Below, piece by piece: positions 7,900 through 15,517 of a stretch of DNA of 29,210 nucleotides. Position numbers and translations under genes: made by a program. A model generated the notes under the pieces. The model was not told the DNA's origin, made no database searches, and saw only the letters and a program-made list of their open reading frames with translations. Each line of letters opens with the position of its first letter. The stretch's first letter is position 1. Source of the DNA: JBBQZU01 sp041749535 (lineage in GTDB: Bacteria > Bacteroidota > Bacteroidia > Flavobacteriales_D > Cryomorphaceae); contig JBGTBE010000051.1 in assembly GCA_041749535.1 (NCBI GenBank), positions 1 to 29,210 of the forward strand, given 5' to 3'.

Positions 7900-8358
7900 A
7901 TGAAAAAGCTACAATACAGCGTACACATCAACGCACCGTCAAGCAATGTGTACGACCGTATGCTTGGTATAAGCGATAAATCTACCTATGAGGCATGGAC
8001 GGCCCTGTTCAACCCTACATCGAGCTACGAGGGCAGCTGGACAAAGGGCGGAAAGATGCGCTTTGTGGGAACCGATGATAAGGGAGAGAAAGGCGGCATG
8101 GTATCAGAAATCGCTGATATCATACCAAACCGCTTTGTTTCCATTCGGCATTACGGACTTGTACAAGCCGGCAAAGAAATTACCACAGGTCCTGAAGTGG
8201 AGAAATGGGCAAACGGGCGAGAAAATTACGCCTTCGATGAGCACAATGGAACCACCCGGGTAACAGTTGAATTAGATACAACTGAAGAATTTATGGATTA
8301 TATGAACCAGACCTACCCAAAAGCCCTGGAGAAGTTGAAAGAGATTTGTGAGGAATAG
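7900..8358 (+). CDS. SRPBCC (AHSA1/START-like) domain protein
   Basis: 152 residues from the ATG at 7900, where the homologous sequence begins (MKKLQYSVHINAPSSNVYD). The frame is open from 7828, but the upstream codons look like leader sequence. The order is typical of the SRPBCC superfamily: an initial beta-strand with INAP and V-Y-D, an amphipathic helix, the YEAWTALFNPTS turn, SYEGSWTKGGKMRFVG, a middle strand pair with P-x-R-F-V-S-I-R-H-Y-G, GTTRVTVELD, then the long C-terminal helix (YPKALEKLKEICEE). These proteins form a helix-grip fold with a hydrophobic pocket; AHSA1-like members are small cytoplasmic proteins whose ligands are mostly unknown. No particular ligand can be assigned here. 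Confidence 0.8.
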   Translation: MKKLQYSVHINAPSSNVYDRMLGISDKSTYEAWTALFNPTSSYEGSWTKGGKMRFVGTDDKGEKGGMVSEIADIIPNRFVSIRHYGLVQAGKEITTGPEVEKWANGRENYAFDEHNGTTRVTVELDTTEEFMDYMNQTYPKALEKLKEICEE

Positions 8359-8378
8359 GATTTATACACTGTTAAGAA

Positions 8379-8858
8379 ATGAGCGGCAATCTTAATTTAT
8401 ATCTACTTGTCATCGCAATTACCACCTCATGCATTTCCTACAGTCCGATGTCTGATACCAATAAAAAAATGGCATCAGAAATCCGAACAGGATTTGTATT
8501 GAACATTGATGATTACAAGCGTGAAGGACGCATACTTAAGCATTCCAAAAGGTATGAGCTCATTTCAGATTCAGCTTCATCGGATGTTAGCATTGAATTA
8601 AAGAGACTTGGACTCTCTCCGGCCGGATGTGTTACACCTCAGGTAACGGTAATGATATTCACACTGGGCTTTTATCCGGTAAGGTTTAGGGAGAAATACT
8701 ATTTTGAGTACAATGAAATAAGCAAGGGGGTAACAACCTGTTATTCGGAATCGATTGAAATAGAAAAGATCGTTTCATGGTTTCATCTATTCTCTCCAAG
8801 AAAAAGCAGAAATAGAGCAATCGGAAAGTCGATGAATGCAAACCTACTTGAAGGCTAA
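8379..8858 (+). CDS. Putative small lipoprotein
   Basis: 159 residues, unrecognised. The N-terminus (NLYLLVIAITTSCISY) is a short hydrophobic segment ending in TTSC, an acceptable though imperfect lipobox with Cys18 as the lipid-modified residue, so it may be anchored to a membrane. The mature part contains GFVLNIDDYKREG, a region VTPQVTVMIFTLGFYPVRF in the middle that is hydrophobic enough to be a buried strand pair, and a basic C-terminus (SPRKSRNRAIGKS). The gene follows the SRPBCC gene by 20 bases on the same strand, so the two may be co-transcribed. No pathway can be inferred. Confidence 0.55.
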   Translation: MSGNLNLYLLVIAITTSCISYSPMSDTNKKMASEIRTGFVLNIDDYKREGRILKHSKRYELISDSASSDVSIELKRLGLSPAGCVTPQVTVMIFTLGFYPVRFREKYYFEYNEISKGVTTCYSESIEIEKIVSWFHLFSPRKSRNRAIGKSMNANLLEG

Positions 8859-8943
8859 ATAGCAAGGCAGGGTATTGCTGCGAAAAATCCCAGCAACGCA
8901 TGTTATTCTGGTTTGGTTTATGCAGCGCATTCGAATCATCAAT

Positions 8944-9579
8944 ATGAAAACCCACAACCAGTATATTGCCCTATACCCAATTCCACCGGAGAGTGAACGC
9001 CTCATTGTAGGCACCATCCATCCAAAAAACCACGCGCAATTCTTGCTGCCTTTCTTCTATGGTAATCGTGCAAGCCTGTGGAAGATATTTGCAGAAGCTT
9101 TTCCCGATGAACTGAAAGACCCTACTGATTTGAAGTGTGTACTCAAGTTTCTTAAGCTGCGCAAACTGGCCATCTCTGATACCATCCTTTCGTGCAAGCG
9201 CCACACGAATTCTGCTTTCGACAGAGACCTCTTTGATATTCAACTTCATACCGACTTGCTTTCGCAAATCAGGAGCAGCGCAATAAAGCAGATTTACTTT
9301 ACAAGCGGATGCGCTACAAACGGTGCTTACCGTCTTTTCTATTCCGGAATGCTCGGCCTTAAAATAAGCAGCCAAATGTGCACCAACCGCAAGGTGATGT
9401 TGCCCAAATCGCATTTTGGAAGAGAGGTGGAGCTGCGCATATTGCTCTCGCCCTCGGGAAGTTCAAATATCGCTATTGCACAAATGCCGGAGTACAAGGC
9501 CCGGCGCACGCATTACGCACAATTCGACCGCCCGGTGCACAGGTTTCGTGTAGACTATTACCGCAAGGAATTTGAATAA
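8944..9579 (+). CDS. Uracil-DNA glycosylase-superfamily-like protein
   Basis: 211 residues from the ATG at 8944 (MKTHNQYIALYP); the frame is open from 8875, but the extra residues MLRKIPATHV and onward are atypical. The start of the fold resembles the uracil-DNA glycosylase superfamily, in particular the Mug-like and DNA-deoxyinosine glycosylase branch: LIVGTIHP (the glycine-rich water-activating loop), then FFYGNRASLWKIFAEAFPDEL, which parallels the FFYGxxxNxFW stretch of those enzymes. Later come KLAISDTI, and IKQIYFTSGCA in the position where a strand and the DNA-facing loop would lie. The usual catalytic Asn or Asp of the first motif is replaced (GTIHP), so activity on DNA is uncertain. 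It is followed by a convergent aldehyde dehydrogenase gene. Confidence 0.6.
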   Translation: MKTHNQYIALYPIPPESERLIVGTIHPKNHAQFLLPFFYGNRASLWKIFAEAFPDELKDPTDLKCVLKFLKLRKLAISDTILSCKRHTNSAFDRDLFDIQLHTDLLSQIRSSAIKQIYFTSGCATNGAYRLFYSGMLGLKISSQMCTNRKVMLPKSHFGREVELRILLSPSGSSNIAIAQMPEYKARRTHYAQFDRPVHRFRVDYYRKEFE

Positions 9580-9673
9580 AATGCAGGGGTGAAGTCCGTA
9601 AGACCATCACACTGTGGAGGGAAAAATAGCGCACAATTGTTGAGCGTAGTTTGGCTGTCGCGCAGCAACCCTC

Positions 9674-11029
9674 CTATTTAACATAAACCGTTTTCCGGTT
9701 TACAAATGCCAGGATGCCATCTTTGGACAATTCGCGTCCGTAACCGGAAATGCCGGTACCACCAAATGGAAGCCGAGGGTCGCTCTTCACCAGTTCATTG
9801 ATGAAACAGGCCCCGTCGCTCACGCGCTCAGCCATGGCGATGGCCTTCTCCTCATCGCGGGTACAGATGGTTACGCCCAATCCAAACCTGGATTGCTCGG
9901 AAAGCGCGAAGGCATGTTCTGCATCGTTCGCCCTGATCATGGCAGCCAGTGGCCCAAAGGTTTCTTCGCGAAAAGCGGGCATCTCAGCGCTTACATTTCC
10001 CAAAACGGTGGGCTCGTGGAAGCAATCTTTCTGCTTGCCTCCCAGGAGCAGCGTGGCACCCGCCTCAATAGATTTCGATACCTGCGATTGTAGTTGGTCT
10101 GCAAGGTCTTTGCGGGCCATGGGCCCTACCTGCGTGTCTTCAAGCATGGGATCGCCCGCTTTCAAGGCTTTCACACCGGCTATAAATTTCTCTACAAATG
10201 CATCGTAAATATCCTTGTGCAGAATAAAGCGCTTGGCGGCAATACAACTCTGCCCGCAATTTTGCATACGCGCCTGTATGGCAGTTTTCACAGCCTGCTC
10301 AATATCTGCATCATCCAACACTATAAAGGCATTGCTTCCCCCCAATTCGAGCAGTGATTTCTTCAGGTATTTTCCGGCAAGGGTAGCCACCGCCGACCCT
10401 GCACCTTCGCTGCCGGTGACAGTAACTGCGCGCACAATGTCGTGGGCAATGATCTGTTCCATGTCATCGTGCTGCACGATAAGGTTTTGAAACACCCCTT
10501 CCGGGAAACCGGCTTTTGTGAATACGCCTTCTATCATCTCAGCGCAGCCAATTACATTGGAGGCATGCTTGAGCAGACCCACATTGCCTGCAGTAAGCGT
10601 GGGCGCGGCAAAGCGAAATACCTGCCAGAAAGGAAAGTTCCAGGGCATCACGGCAAACACAGCCCCTAAGGGGTCATGGCGCACAAAACTTTTGCGGGCA
10701 TCGCTTTCTATCTCTTCAGGTTTCAGAAAATCTACCGCATGGCCGGCGTAATATTCGCACACCCAGGCACACTTCAATACCTCGGCCCTGGATTCGCTTA
10801 TGGGCTTACCCATCTCCAGGGTAATCATCTTCGCATATTCCTCAACGCCTGCGCGCAGTACCTCCCCCGCTTTATTCATAAGGTCGCAGCGCTCCTGCAG
10901 CGGAACTTTGCGGTATGAAGAAAATGCCGCTGCTGCGCGATCCAGCCTGTCAGTGAGCTCAGCGCTGCTGATTGATACAAAGGAGCCTACTTCAGTGCCG
11001 TTGAATGGATTTGTGGTTTTAATATCCAT
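9674..11029 (-). CDS. NAD(P)-dependent aldehyde dehydrogenase, succinate-semialdehyde type
   Basis: 451 residues, the length of the short succinate-semialdehyde dehydrogenase group (E. coli Sad/YneI and GabD-like enzymes). It oxidises an aldehyde to the carboxylate with NAD(P)+. Visible residues are Asn131 in MPWNFPFWQ (oxyanion), the cofactor loop TGSEGAGSA (205-213), general base Glu228 in LLELGGSNAFIV, and nucleophile Cys262 in NCGQSCIAAKR. The C-terminus has the EETFGP and PFGGTGISGYGRE motifs of the superfamily. Substrate cannot be proved from sequence; succinate semialdehyde is the likeliest and other small aldehydes are possible. It is a cytoplasmic enzyme. No GABA transaminase or transporter gene lies next to it; it is a single-gene unit divergent from the DUF1579 gene, with a TACTTTTG element 31 bases upstream of its ATG. 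Confidence 0.9.
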   Translation of the reverse strand: MDIKTTNPFNGTEVGSFVSISSAELTDRLDRAAAAFSSYRKVPLQERCDLMNKAGEVLRAGVEEYAKMITLEMGKPISESRAEVLKCAWVCEYYAGHAVDFLKPEEIESDARKSFVRHDPLGAVFAVMPWNFPFWQVFRFAAPTLTAGNVGLLKHASNVIGCAEMIEGVFTKAGFPEGVFQNLIVQHDDMEQIIAHDIVRAVTVTGSEGAGSAVATLAGKYLKKSLLELGGSNAFIVLDDADIEQAVKTAIQARMQNCGQSCIAAKRFILHKDIYDAFVEKFIAGVKALKAGDPMLEDTQVGPMARKDLADQLQSQVSKSIEAGATLLLGGKQKDCFHEPTVLGNVSAEMPAFREETFGPLAAMIRANDAEHAFALSEQSRFGLGVTICTRDEEKAIAMAERVSDGACFINELVKSDPRLPFGGTGISGYGRELSKDGILAFVNRKTVYVK

Positions 11030-11059
11030 GCCGCTGTTGGGTTTATGGTTCTTATTTTA

Positions 11060-11067
11060 CAAAAGTA
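11060..11067 (-). promoter_or_regulatory. Candidate -7 promoter element for the aldehyde dehydrogenase gene
   Basis: On the minus strand this reads TACTTTTG, an exact match to the Bacteroidota -7 consensus TAnnTTTG, ending 31 bases before the ATG at 11029. A clear TTG or TTTG box about 19-21 bases further upstream is not obvious, so the call rests on one element. Confidence 0.35.
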
Positions 11068-11091
11068 ATGTTCGCATTGCACCTAAGCGAT

Positions 11092-11201
11092 GATAGGGCT
11101 ATGAACGCTCTGAAGAACGTGTTGGCATGTATGATTGACGAATGTAGGTACCTAATAAGTCACTGCATGAAATGTGGGCCGCTTCTTGTCAAAGCCCTAT
11201 C
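11092..11201. repeat. Widely spaced inverted repeat in the divergent spacer
   Basis: GATAGGGCT at 11092-11100 and its exact complement AGCCCTATC at 11193-11201 are separated by 92 bases. CCTAA just outside the left copy has a matching TTTAGG just beyond the right copy. It lies between the divergent aldehyde dehydrogenase and DUF1579 genes. It may be paired operators or the ends of a small non-autonomous element; no target duplication is evident. Confidence 0.3.
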
Positions 11202-11254
11202 GCAGCCCATTTCCGTTTAGGTCCTATCCTTCATCCATTTTCTGATCCAAAAGC

Positions 11255-11262
11255 TATATTTA
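11255..11262 (+). promoter_or_regulatory. Candidate -7 promoter element for the DUF1579 gene
   Basis: TATATTTA matches seven of eight positions of TAnnTTTG (the last G is A) and lies 37 bases before the ATG at 11300. The upstream CATTTTCTG stretch may supply a degenerate -33 element. Position and composition fit; the match is imperfect. Confidence 0.3.
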
Positions 11263-11299
11263 CCCCCTGCTAAAAAAAGGCATATTCAAATCCACTCTT

Positions 11300-11854
11300 A
11301 TGAAGTCATCGCTGCTCCTGTTGCTCATGCTCAATACCGCCATTGTGGGTGCACAAAATTCAGACCCCTGGAGTGCATACATGACCCCTTCGGACATCCA
11401 TACTTTTATGGCCGGGTATGCAGGTGATTTTAAAATGGAAATATCAATGTCCATGGGCGAAGCAATTGCTCCGGTAGTTGTAACGGTAGATTCTGAACAC
11501 AGTATGTTGCTGGGCGGCCGATTTTTAGAAATGAAACAAAAGGGAGTGATGGCCGGAATGGACTATCAGGCCATAAGCACCCTGGGATACAACAACAGCT
11601 CCAATAAATTTTCACTAACCACCATAACCAATATGGGCACAGGCATATTGAGTATGAAAGGAAATTGGGATGAAGAATCGAAGTCGGCAACGCTGTATGG
11701 TCAAATGACCAATCCAGTATCTAAAGACATCATAGACGTGCGGCAAGTACTCACCTTCGTTGACGGTGATACCATACTAATAGAAAGTTTCGACAAGGAA
11801 GGCGATACTCCGGAAGTGAAAACAGTGGTTTACACATTGACCCGAAAAGGATGA
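11300..11854 (+). CDS. DUF1579-family exported protein
   Basis: 184 residues with a clear signal peptide (MKSSLLLLLMLNTAIVGA, cleavage probably after GAQ). The mature part follows the DUF1579 layout: HTFMAGYAGDFKMEISM in place of the usual x-L-A-G-x-W, then EHSMLLGGRFLEMKQKG, GMDYQAISTLGYNNSSNKF, ITNMGTGILSMKGNWDEE, a run ending IDVRQVLTFVDGDTI, and a last strand VVYTLTRKG. DUF1579 proteins are small beta-barrel proteins, mostly secreted or periplasmic, without an established function. The gene is a single unit divergent from the aldehyde dehydrogenase gene. The 201 bases that follow, up to yqeY, hold no gene. Confidence 0.8.
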   Translation: MKSSLLLLLMLNTAIVGAQNSDPWSAYMTPSDIHTFMAGYAGDFKMEISMSMGEAIAPVVVTVDSEHSMLLGGRFLEMKQKGVMAGMDYQAISTLGYNNSSNKFSLTTITNMGTGILSMKGNWDEESKSATLYGQMTNPVSKDIIDVRQVLTFVDGDTILIESFDKEGDTPEVKTVVYTLTRKG

Positions 11855-12007
11855 ATCTATGAAAAGCGGAGGGTTCGTGTTCCGCTTTCTGACGCAAGTT
11901 GTGATGCCTGGAACAAACTTCACTGCACCACTCTATTCATCTGCCCTGCATGAACCTTTACAAAGCCCATCTGAAATAAGATCCCATCAAGTGCAAGGCT
12001 GGCAGTT

Positions 12008-12052
12008 CCTATACAAATAAATCACCCTTAAAACCCAAACTCCAATAAGGGT
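12008..12052 (-). terminator. Possible terminator downstream of yqeY
   Basis: Just past the yqeY stop on the minus strand, ACCCTTA and TAAGGGT form a 7-base inverted repeat (12024-12030 with 12046-12052) followed by a T-rich tract (GATTTATTTGTAT). The stem is short and the loop is 15 bases, so this is a weak intrinsic terminator at best. Its position at the end of the dcw-yqeY block fits. Confidence 0.4.
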
Positions 12053-12055
12053 CTC

Positions 12056-12505
12056 TCAGGCGGTGAGCATCTTTTTCACCAGGTCGGCAACGAACTTTGG
12101 GTCAGCTTTGCCGGCAAGCTTTGCATTTACTTCGCCCATCACTTTGCCCATATCCTTCATGCCCGATGCGCCGGAACTTGCGATAATATCCACTACGGCA
12201 GCTTCAACTTCCTGTTCAGATAGCCTTGCAGGCAAAAAAGCTTCGATGACCCCGGCTTGAAAATCTTCAACGTCGGCCAAATCCTTCCTGGACTGTGCAT
12301 GAAAGATGGCAGCAGCCTCCTTGCGCTGCTTATGCAGGCGGTTGAGAATCTGAATTTCTGCCTGCTCTGTAATTCCGGTATTGCCACCTTTGGTGGCTTC
12401 CAGAAGCAGTGCAGCTTTTACAGCCCTGAGGGCCTCAAGGCGTTCTTTCTCCTTGGCGCGCATGGCGTCCTTTATGCTCTCGTTAATCTTTTCTACCAAG
12501 CTCAT
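12056..12505 (-). CDS. yqeY: YqeY/GatB-domain protein
   Basis: 149 residues, the full usual length for YqeY. The N-terminus (MSLVEKINESIKDAMRAKEKERLEALR) and the QIQILNRLHKQRKEA-type central helix, the EAFLPARLSE motif, the SGASGMKDMGKVMGEV segment and the C-terminal ADPKFVADLVKKMLTA match the two-part helical YqeY fold. This fold is shared with the tRNA-binding tail of the amidotransferase subunit GatB, which is why a tRNA-linked role is proposed for the family, without proof. It lies 49 bases after ftsZ on the same strand, so it may be read from the dcw operon, but it also has a good promoter-like element directly upstream. Confidence 0.9.
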   Translation of the reverse strand: MSLVEKINESIKDAMRAKEKERLEALRAVKAALLLEATKGGNTGITEQAEIQILNRLHKQRKEAAAIFHAQSRKDLADVEDFQAGVIEAFLPARLSEQEVEAAVVDIIASSGASGMKDMGKVMGEVNAKLAGKADPKFVADLVKKMLTA

Positions 12506-12524
12506 ACCTGTGCAAAATTTTTGG

Positions 12525-12554
12525 CAAAGTTAAGGGTTTGGGCCCTATGTCACA
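12525..12554 (-). promoter_or_regulatory. Candidate promoter for yqeY
   Basis: On the minus strand TAACTTTG (12525-12532) exactly matches the Bacteroidota -7 consensus TAnnTTTG, 19 bases before the yqeY ATG. TGTG lies 18 bases upstream of it (12551-12554), a possible -33 element. The short leader and position in the ftsZ-yqeY gap support a separate start of transcription for yqeY. Confidence 0.4.
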
Positions 12555-14195
12555 TCAGTCCACGTTGTCGTGCAGGTAGGAGTTGTTCGACCTCAGCTCC
12601 ACACGTCGCTCTCCATCTTCGTCACGGTCTTCGGAAAGGGTGTATCGAGATACTTGCGACTCACTGCTGTGGGGTACTGTGTCAAGCTGTATGTTTCGCC
12701 TTTTGTAAGCGGGCTCTTTCTCCAGGTTGCTCAGTCCTTCGGGGCTTTTAATACGCTCTGCCATTTCACGCAGGTGGCGCATTCTTTCCCGGTTCAGCTG
12801 TGCTGCCACCTCGCTGGTTACCCTTTCGGAAAGGGCTGCAGTGGCCTCAGTACGTGCAGGTGAAGCAGGTGTTGCAGATGGGTTGGTATCTACTGAAGTA
12901 TCTGCCACATCTTCCAACCCCCCTTTGTCCTGTTCCAGCTCAAGTGGAATAGAATTGAAGGTGTTGGTATGCTCCTCCACATCAGGAACAGCAGCTTCTA
13001 CAGCCTTGGATTGTGTTTCGGGCTCAGGGTCGAAAAGTTCGAATTTCTGAATCTCTGGCTTTGGTTCTTCCACGAGGGGAGCCTTGGCAACTATGGGCTC
13101 AATCTCTTTCATGTAGGGCTCAGTACTCTCTGCCGTTATTGGTGTATTCAAAGGCTCGGTAATGGCCTTCGTTTGCCTTGGAGCCAACTCATGGAGGGTC
13201 ACCTTAACCGGTTCATCCAGGTCAAAACCTGTTTCCGGGGTAGTTTTAAATCCTGTGGCAATGATGGTAACGCTGATTTTATCGCCCAGGGTTTCGTCCA
13301 TGGCATGTCCCCAAATTACATCGGCTGTAAGGCCTGCTGCGTGTTGTATGTAATCAGTAATGTCCGTGATTTCGTCCATCATCACTTCCGATGTGCCGTA
13401 AGTGATGTTGAGCAGAATGTACTTGGCTCCTTCAATGTCATTGTCGTTGAGCAGAGGTGACTCCAGGGCTTCTTTTGCTGCTTTGATGGCACGGTCATCG
13501 CCTTCGGCAGTAGCCTGACCCATGATGGCGACCCCACTGTCCTTCATTACGGTGTTCACATCGTTCATGTCCACATTTATATCGCCGGTTACTGAGATGA
13601 GCTCAGCAATTCCTTTTGCGGCGGTACTCAGTATGCTGTCTGCTTCGGCAAATGCTTTCTGCAGGGACAGATTGCCATAAATTTCTCTCAGTTTGTCATT
13701 GCGGATGATGAGCAGGGTATCTACGGACTGCCGCATTTCCCGAAGGCCTTCCGTAGCCTGTTTCATACGCTTACGGCCTTCGAAGGTGAAGGGAATGGTT
13801 ACGATACCAACGGTGAGAATGCCCATCTCCTTGGCCACTTTGGCGATCACAGGAGCTGCGCCTGTGCCGGTACCACCGCCCATTCCGGCGGTTACGAATA
13901 CCATAGTGGTTCTATTCGAGAGTATTTCTCTTATCTCGTCGATGTTTTCAATGGCTGCGTTGCGGCCCACTTCAGGTTGTGAGCCGGCGCCTCTGCCTTC
14001 GGTAAGGCTCTGACCCAGTTGAACCTTGATGGGTACCGGACTTATATCGAGGGCCTGGGAGTCGGTATTGCAAACGATGAAGTCTACACCTTTAATTCCT
14101 TGCTTGTACATGTGGTTTACGGCATTGCTGCCTCCACCGCCCACGCCTATCACCTTGATGATAGACGACTGGTCTTTTGGCAAATCGAACTGCAT
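12555..14195 (-). CDS. ftsZ: Cell division GTPase FtsZ with very long C-terminal linker
   Basis: 546 residues. FtsZ polymerises into the division ring and recruits the septal machinery. The GTPase core (about 1-317) is standard: GVGGGGSNAVNHM (17-29), the tubulin signature GGGTGTG (106-112), the GTP-contacting FEGRKRM region, and the T7 loop NVDMND (207-212) with catalytic Asp209 and Asp212. The last about 230 residues form a low-complexity linker rich in Glu, Pro, Thr and Ala. A basic patch (PAYKRRNIQ) and a C-terminal tail NNSYLHDNVD follow, and the tail is the likely partner-binding peptide. Linkers of this length are common in Bacteroidota, much longer than the roughly 50 residues in E. 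coli. It is the last division gene of the cluster, 37 bases after ftsA, whose product tethers it to the membrane. Confidence 0.98.
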   Translation of the reverse strand: MQFDLPKDQSSIIKVIGVGGGGSNAVNHMYKQGIKGVDFIVCNTDSQALDISPVPIKVQLGQSLTEGRGAGSQPEVGRNAAIENIDEIREILSNRTTMVFVTAGMGGGTGTGAAPVIAKVAKEMGILTVGIVTIPFTFEGRKRMKQATEGLREMRQSVDTLLIIRNDKLREIYGNLSLQKAFAEADSILSTAAKGIAELISVTGDINVDMNDVNTVMKDSGVAIMGQATAEGDDRAIKAAKEALESPLLNDNDIEGAKYILLNITYGTSEVMMDEITDITDYIQHAAGLTADVIWGHAMDETLGDKISVTIIATGFKTTPETGFDLDEPVKVTLHELAPRQTKAITEPLNTPITAESTEPYMKEIEPIVAKAPLVEEPKPEIQKFELFDPEPETQSKAVEAAVPDVEEHTNTFNSIPLELEQDKGGLEDVADTSVDTNPSATPASPARTEATAALSERVTSEVAAQLNRERMRHLREMAERIKSPEGLSNLEKEPAYKRRNIQLDTVPHSSESQVSRYTLSEDRDEDGERRVELRSNNSYLHDNVD

Positions 14196-14232
14196 ATATT
14201 GTGGGTTTTTGGAGTTTTCAGTTTATAATTGA

Positions 14233-15513
14233 TTAATAGTCGTCGTCTTCAAAGAGGGCCTGCCCTTTTGAAATGATTCTGTCGAAAAGGCCTTGTTTGT
14301 CCTTGCTTCCGGAGCGCACCTGCCCGCGTTTGGACGTTTTGCTCTTCGATCTTTTCAGGCTCTCCTCATGCGCTTTAAGCACAAGGCCAATGCCTGTGGC
14401 GTACATGGGGCTGGCCATTTCTTCAGCGTTGGTCTTGCCGAGGTGCTCGGTGGGGTAACCCATCCTTGTTTCCATTCCGGACAGATACTCTACCAGCTGG
14501 GGCAAATTCTTAAGCTGACTGCCACCACCTGTAAGTACGATGCCTGCGATAAGTCTCTTCTCGTATCCGGAGCTTTTTATCTCGTACATCACCTGTTCTA
14601 TAATCTCTTCGGTTCTGGCTTTGATGATGTTGGCCAGGTTGCGCACAGAGATTTCTCTCGGTTCGCGCCCGCTGAAACCGGGGATGCACACTATTTGGTT
14701 GTCCATACTCTCAGAGCTGAGCGCCGAGCCAAACTTCACCTTGAGTTGCTCTGCATGCTTTCGCAAAATGCTGCAACCCGCCGCGATATCATCCGTGATG
14801 ATGTTTCCCCCAAAGGGTATCACCGCCGTGTGGCGAATGATGCCGTCCTGGAAGATGGCAATATCCGTAGTGCCCCCACCTATATCTACAAGCACCACGC
14901 CTGCTTCTTTCTCTTCGCTGTTGAGCACAGCATCGGCCGAGGCAAGTGGCTCGAGCACCAAAGTGCTCACGTCCAGGCCAGCCTTGCTTACACTCTTGTA
15001 AATGTTTTTTACAGCGCTGATCTTTCCTGTGATGATGTGGAAATTGGCTTCAAGCCTGATGCCTGAGTGGCCAATGGGGTCTTTGATGCCCTGCTCATTG
15101 TCAATGATATACTCCTGTGGAAGAATATGGATGATTTCTTCACCGGGGTTCATCACAAGCTGGTTCATGTCGTCAATGAGCGCGTCTATATCAGACTGAG
15201 AGATTTCCTCATCGTCCTTCACCTTTCTGGTGAGCATGCCTCGGTGCTGAAGGCTGCGTATGTGCTGTCCTGCGATTCCCACCACAACCTCTCCTATCTC
15301 AACTCCTGCTTTTTCGGTGGCAATCTCTACAGCCCGCTTGATGCTATCAACCGTCTGGTGAATGTTGCTTACCACGCCGCTGCGTACACCGAGGGACTCG
15401 GACTTGCCCATCCCAATAATTTCGAGTTTGTTGTACTCATTAATTCTGCCCACGATGCAGGCAATTTTTGTGGTGCCTATATCGAGGCCGACGATGATTT
15501 CAGGTTGCTCCAT
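14233..15513 (-). CDS. ftsA: Cell division protein FtsA
   Basis: 426 residues from the ATG at 15513. A TTG further upstream (15537) is also in frame, but the actin-like sequence begins only after the ATG, which sits 4 bases beyond the ftsQ stop. FtsA is an actin-fold ATPase that anchors FtsZ filaments to the inner membrane. Visible motifs are the phosphate-1 loop DIGTTKIACIVG (11-22), the 1C-domain residues that follow, phosphate-2 VLVDIGGGTTDIAIF, and adenosine motif GIVLTGGGSQLKNL. The C-terminus carries a basic linker (KRSKSKTSKRGQ), then GLFDRIISKGQALFEDDDY, a membrane-targeting amphipathic helix followed by acidic residues. Confidence 0.98.
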   Translation of the reverse strand: MEQPEIIVGLDIGTTKIACIVGRINEYNKLEIIGMGKSESLGVRSGVVSNIHQTVDSIKRAVEIATEKAGVEIGEVVVGIAGQHIRSLQHRGMLTRKVKDDEEISQSDIDALIDDMNQLVMNPGEEIIHILPQEYIIDNEQGIKDPIGHSGIRLEANFHIITGKISAVKNIYKSVSKAGLDVSTLVLEPLASADAVLNSEEKEAGVVLVDIGGGTTDIAIFQDGIIRHTAVIPFGGNIITDDIAAGCSILRKHAEQLKVKFGSALSSESMDNQIVCIPGFSGREPREISVRNLANIIKARTEEIIEQVMYEIKSSGYEKRLIAGIVLTGGGSQLKNLPQLVEYLSGMETRMGYPTEHLGKTNAEEMASPMYATGIGLVLKAHEESLKRSKSKTSKRGQVRSGSKDKQGLFDRIISKGQALFEDDDY

Positions 15514-15517
15514 GGTT

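Noticed and set aside
8971..9414. Minus-strand frame of 147 codons opposite the UDG-like gene
   Set aside because: It is an antisense shadow. The plus-strand frame has the recognisable domain and a better start.
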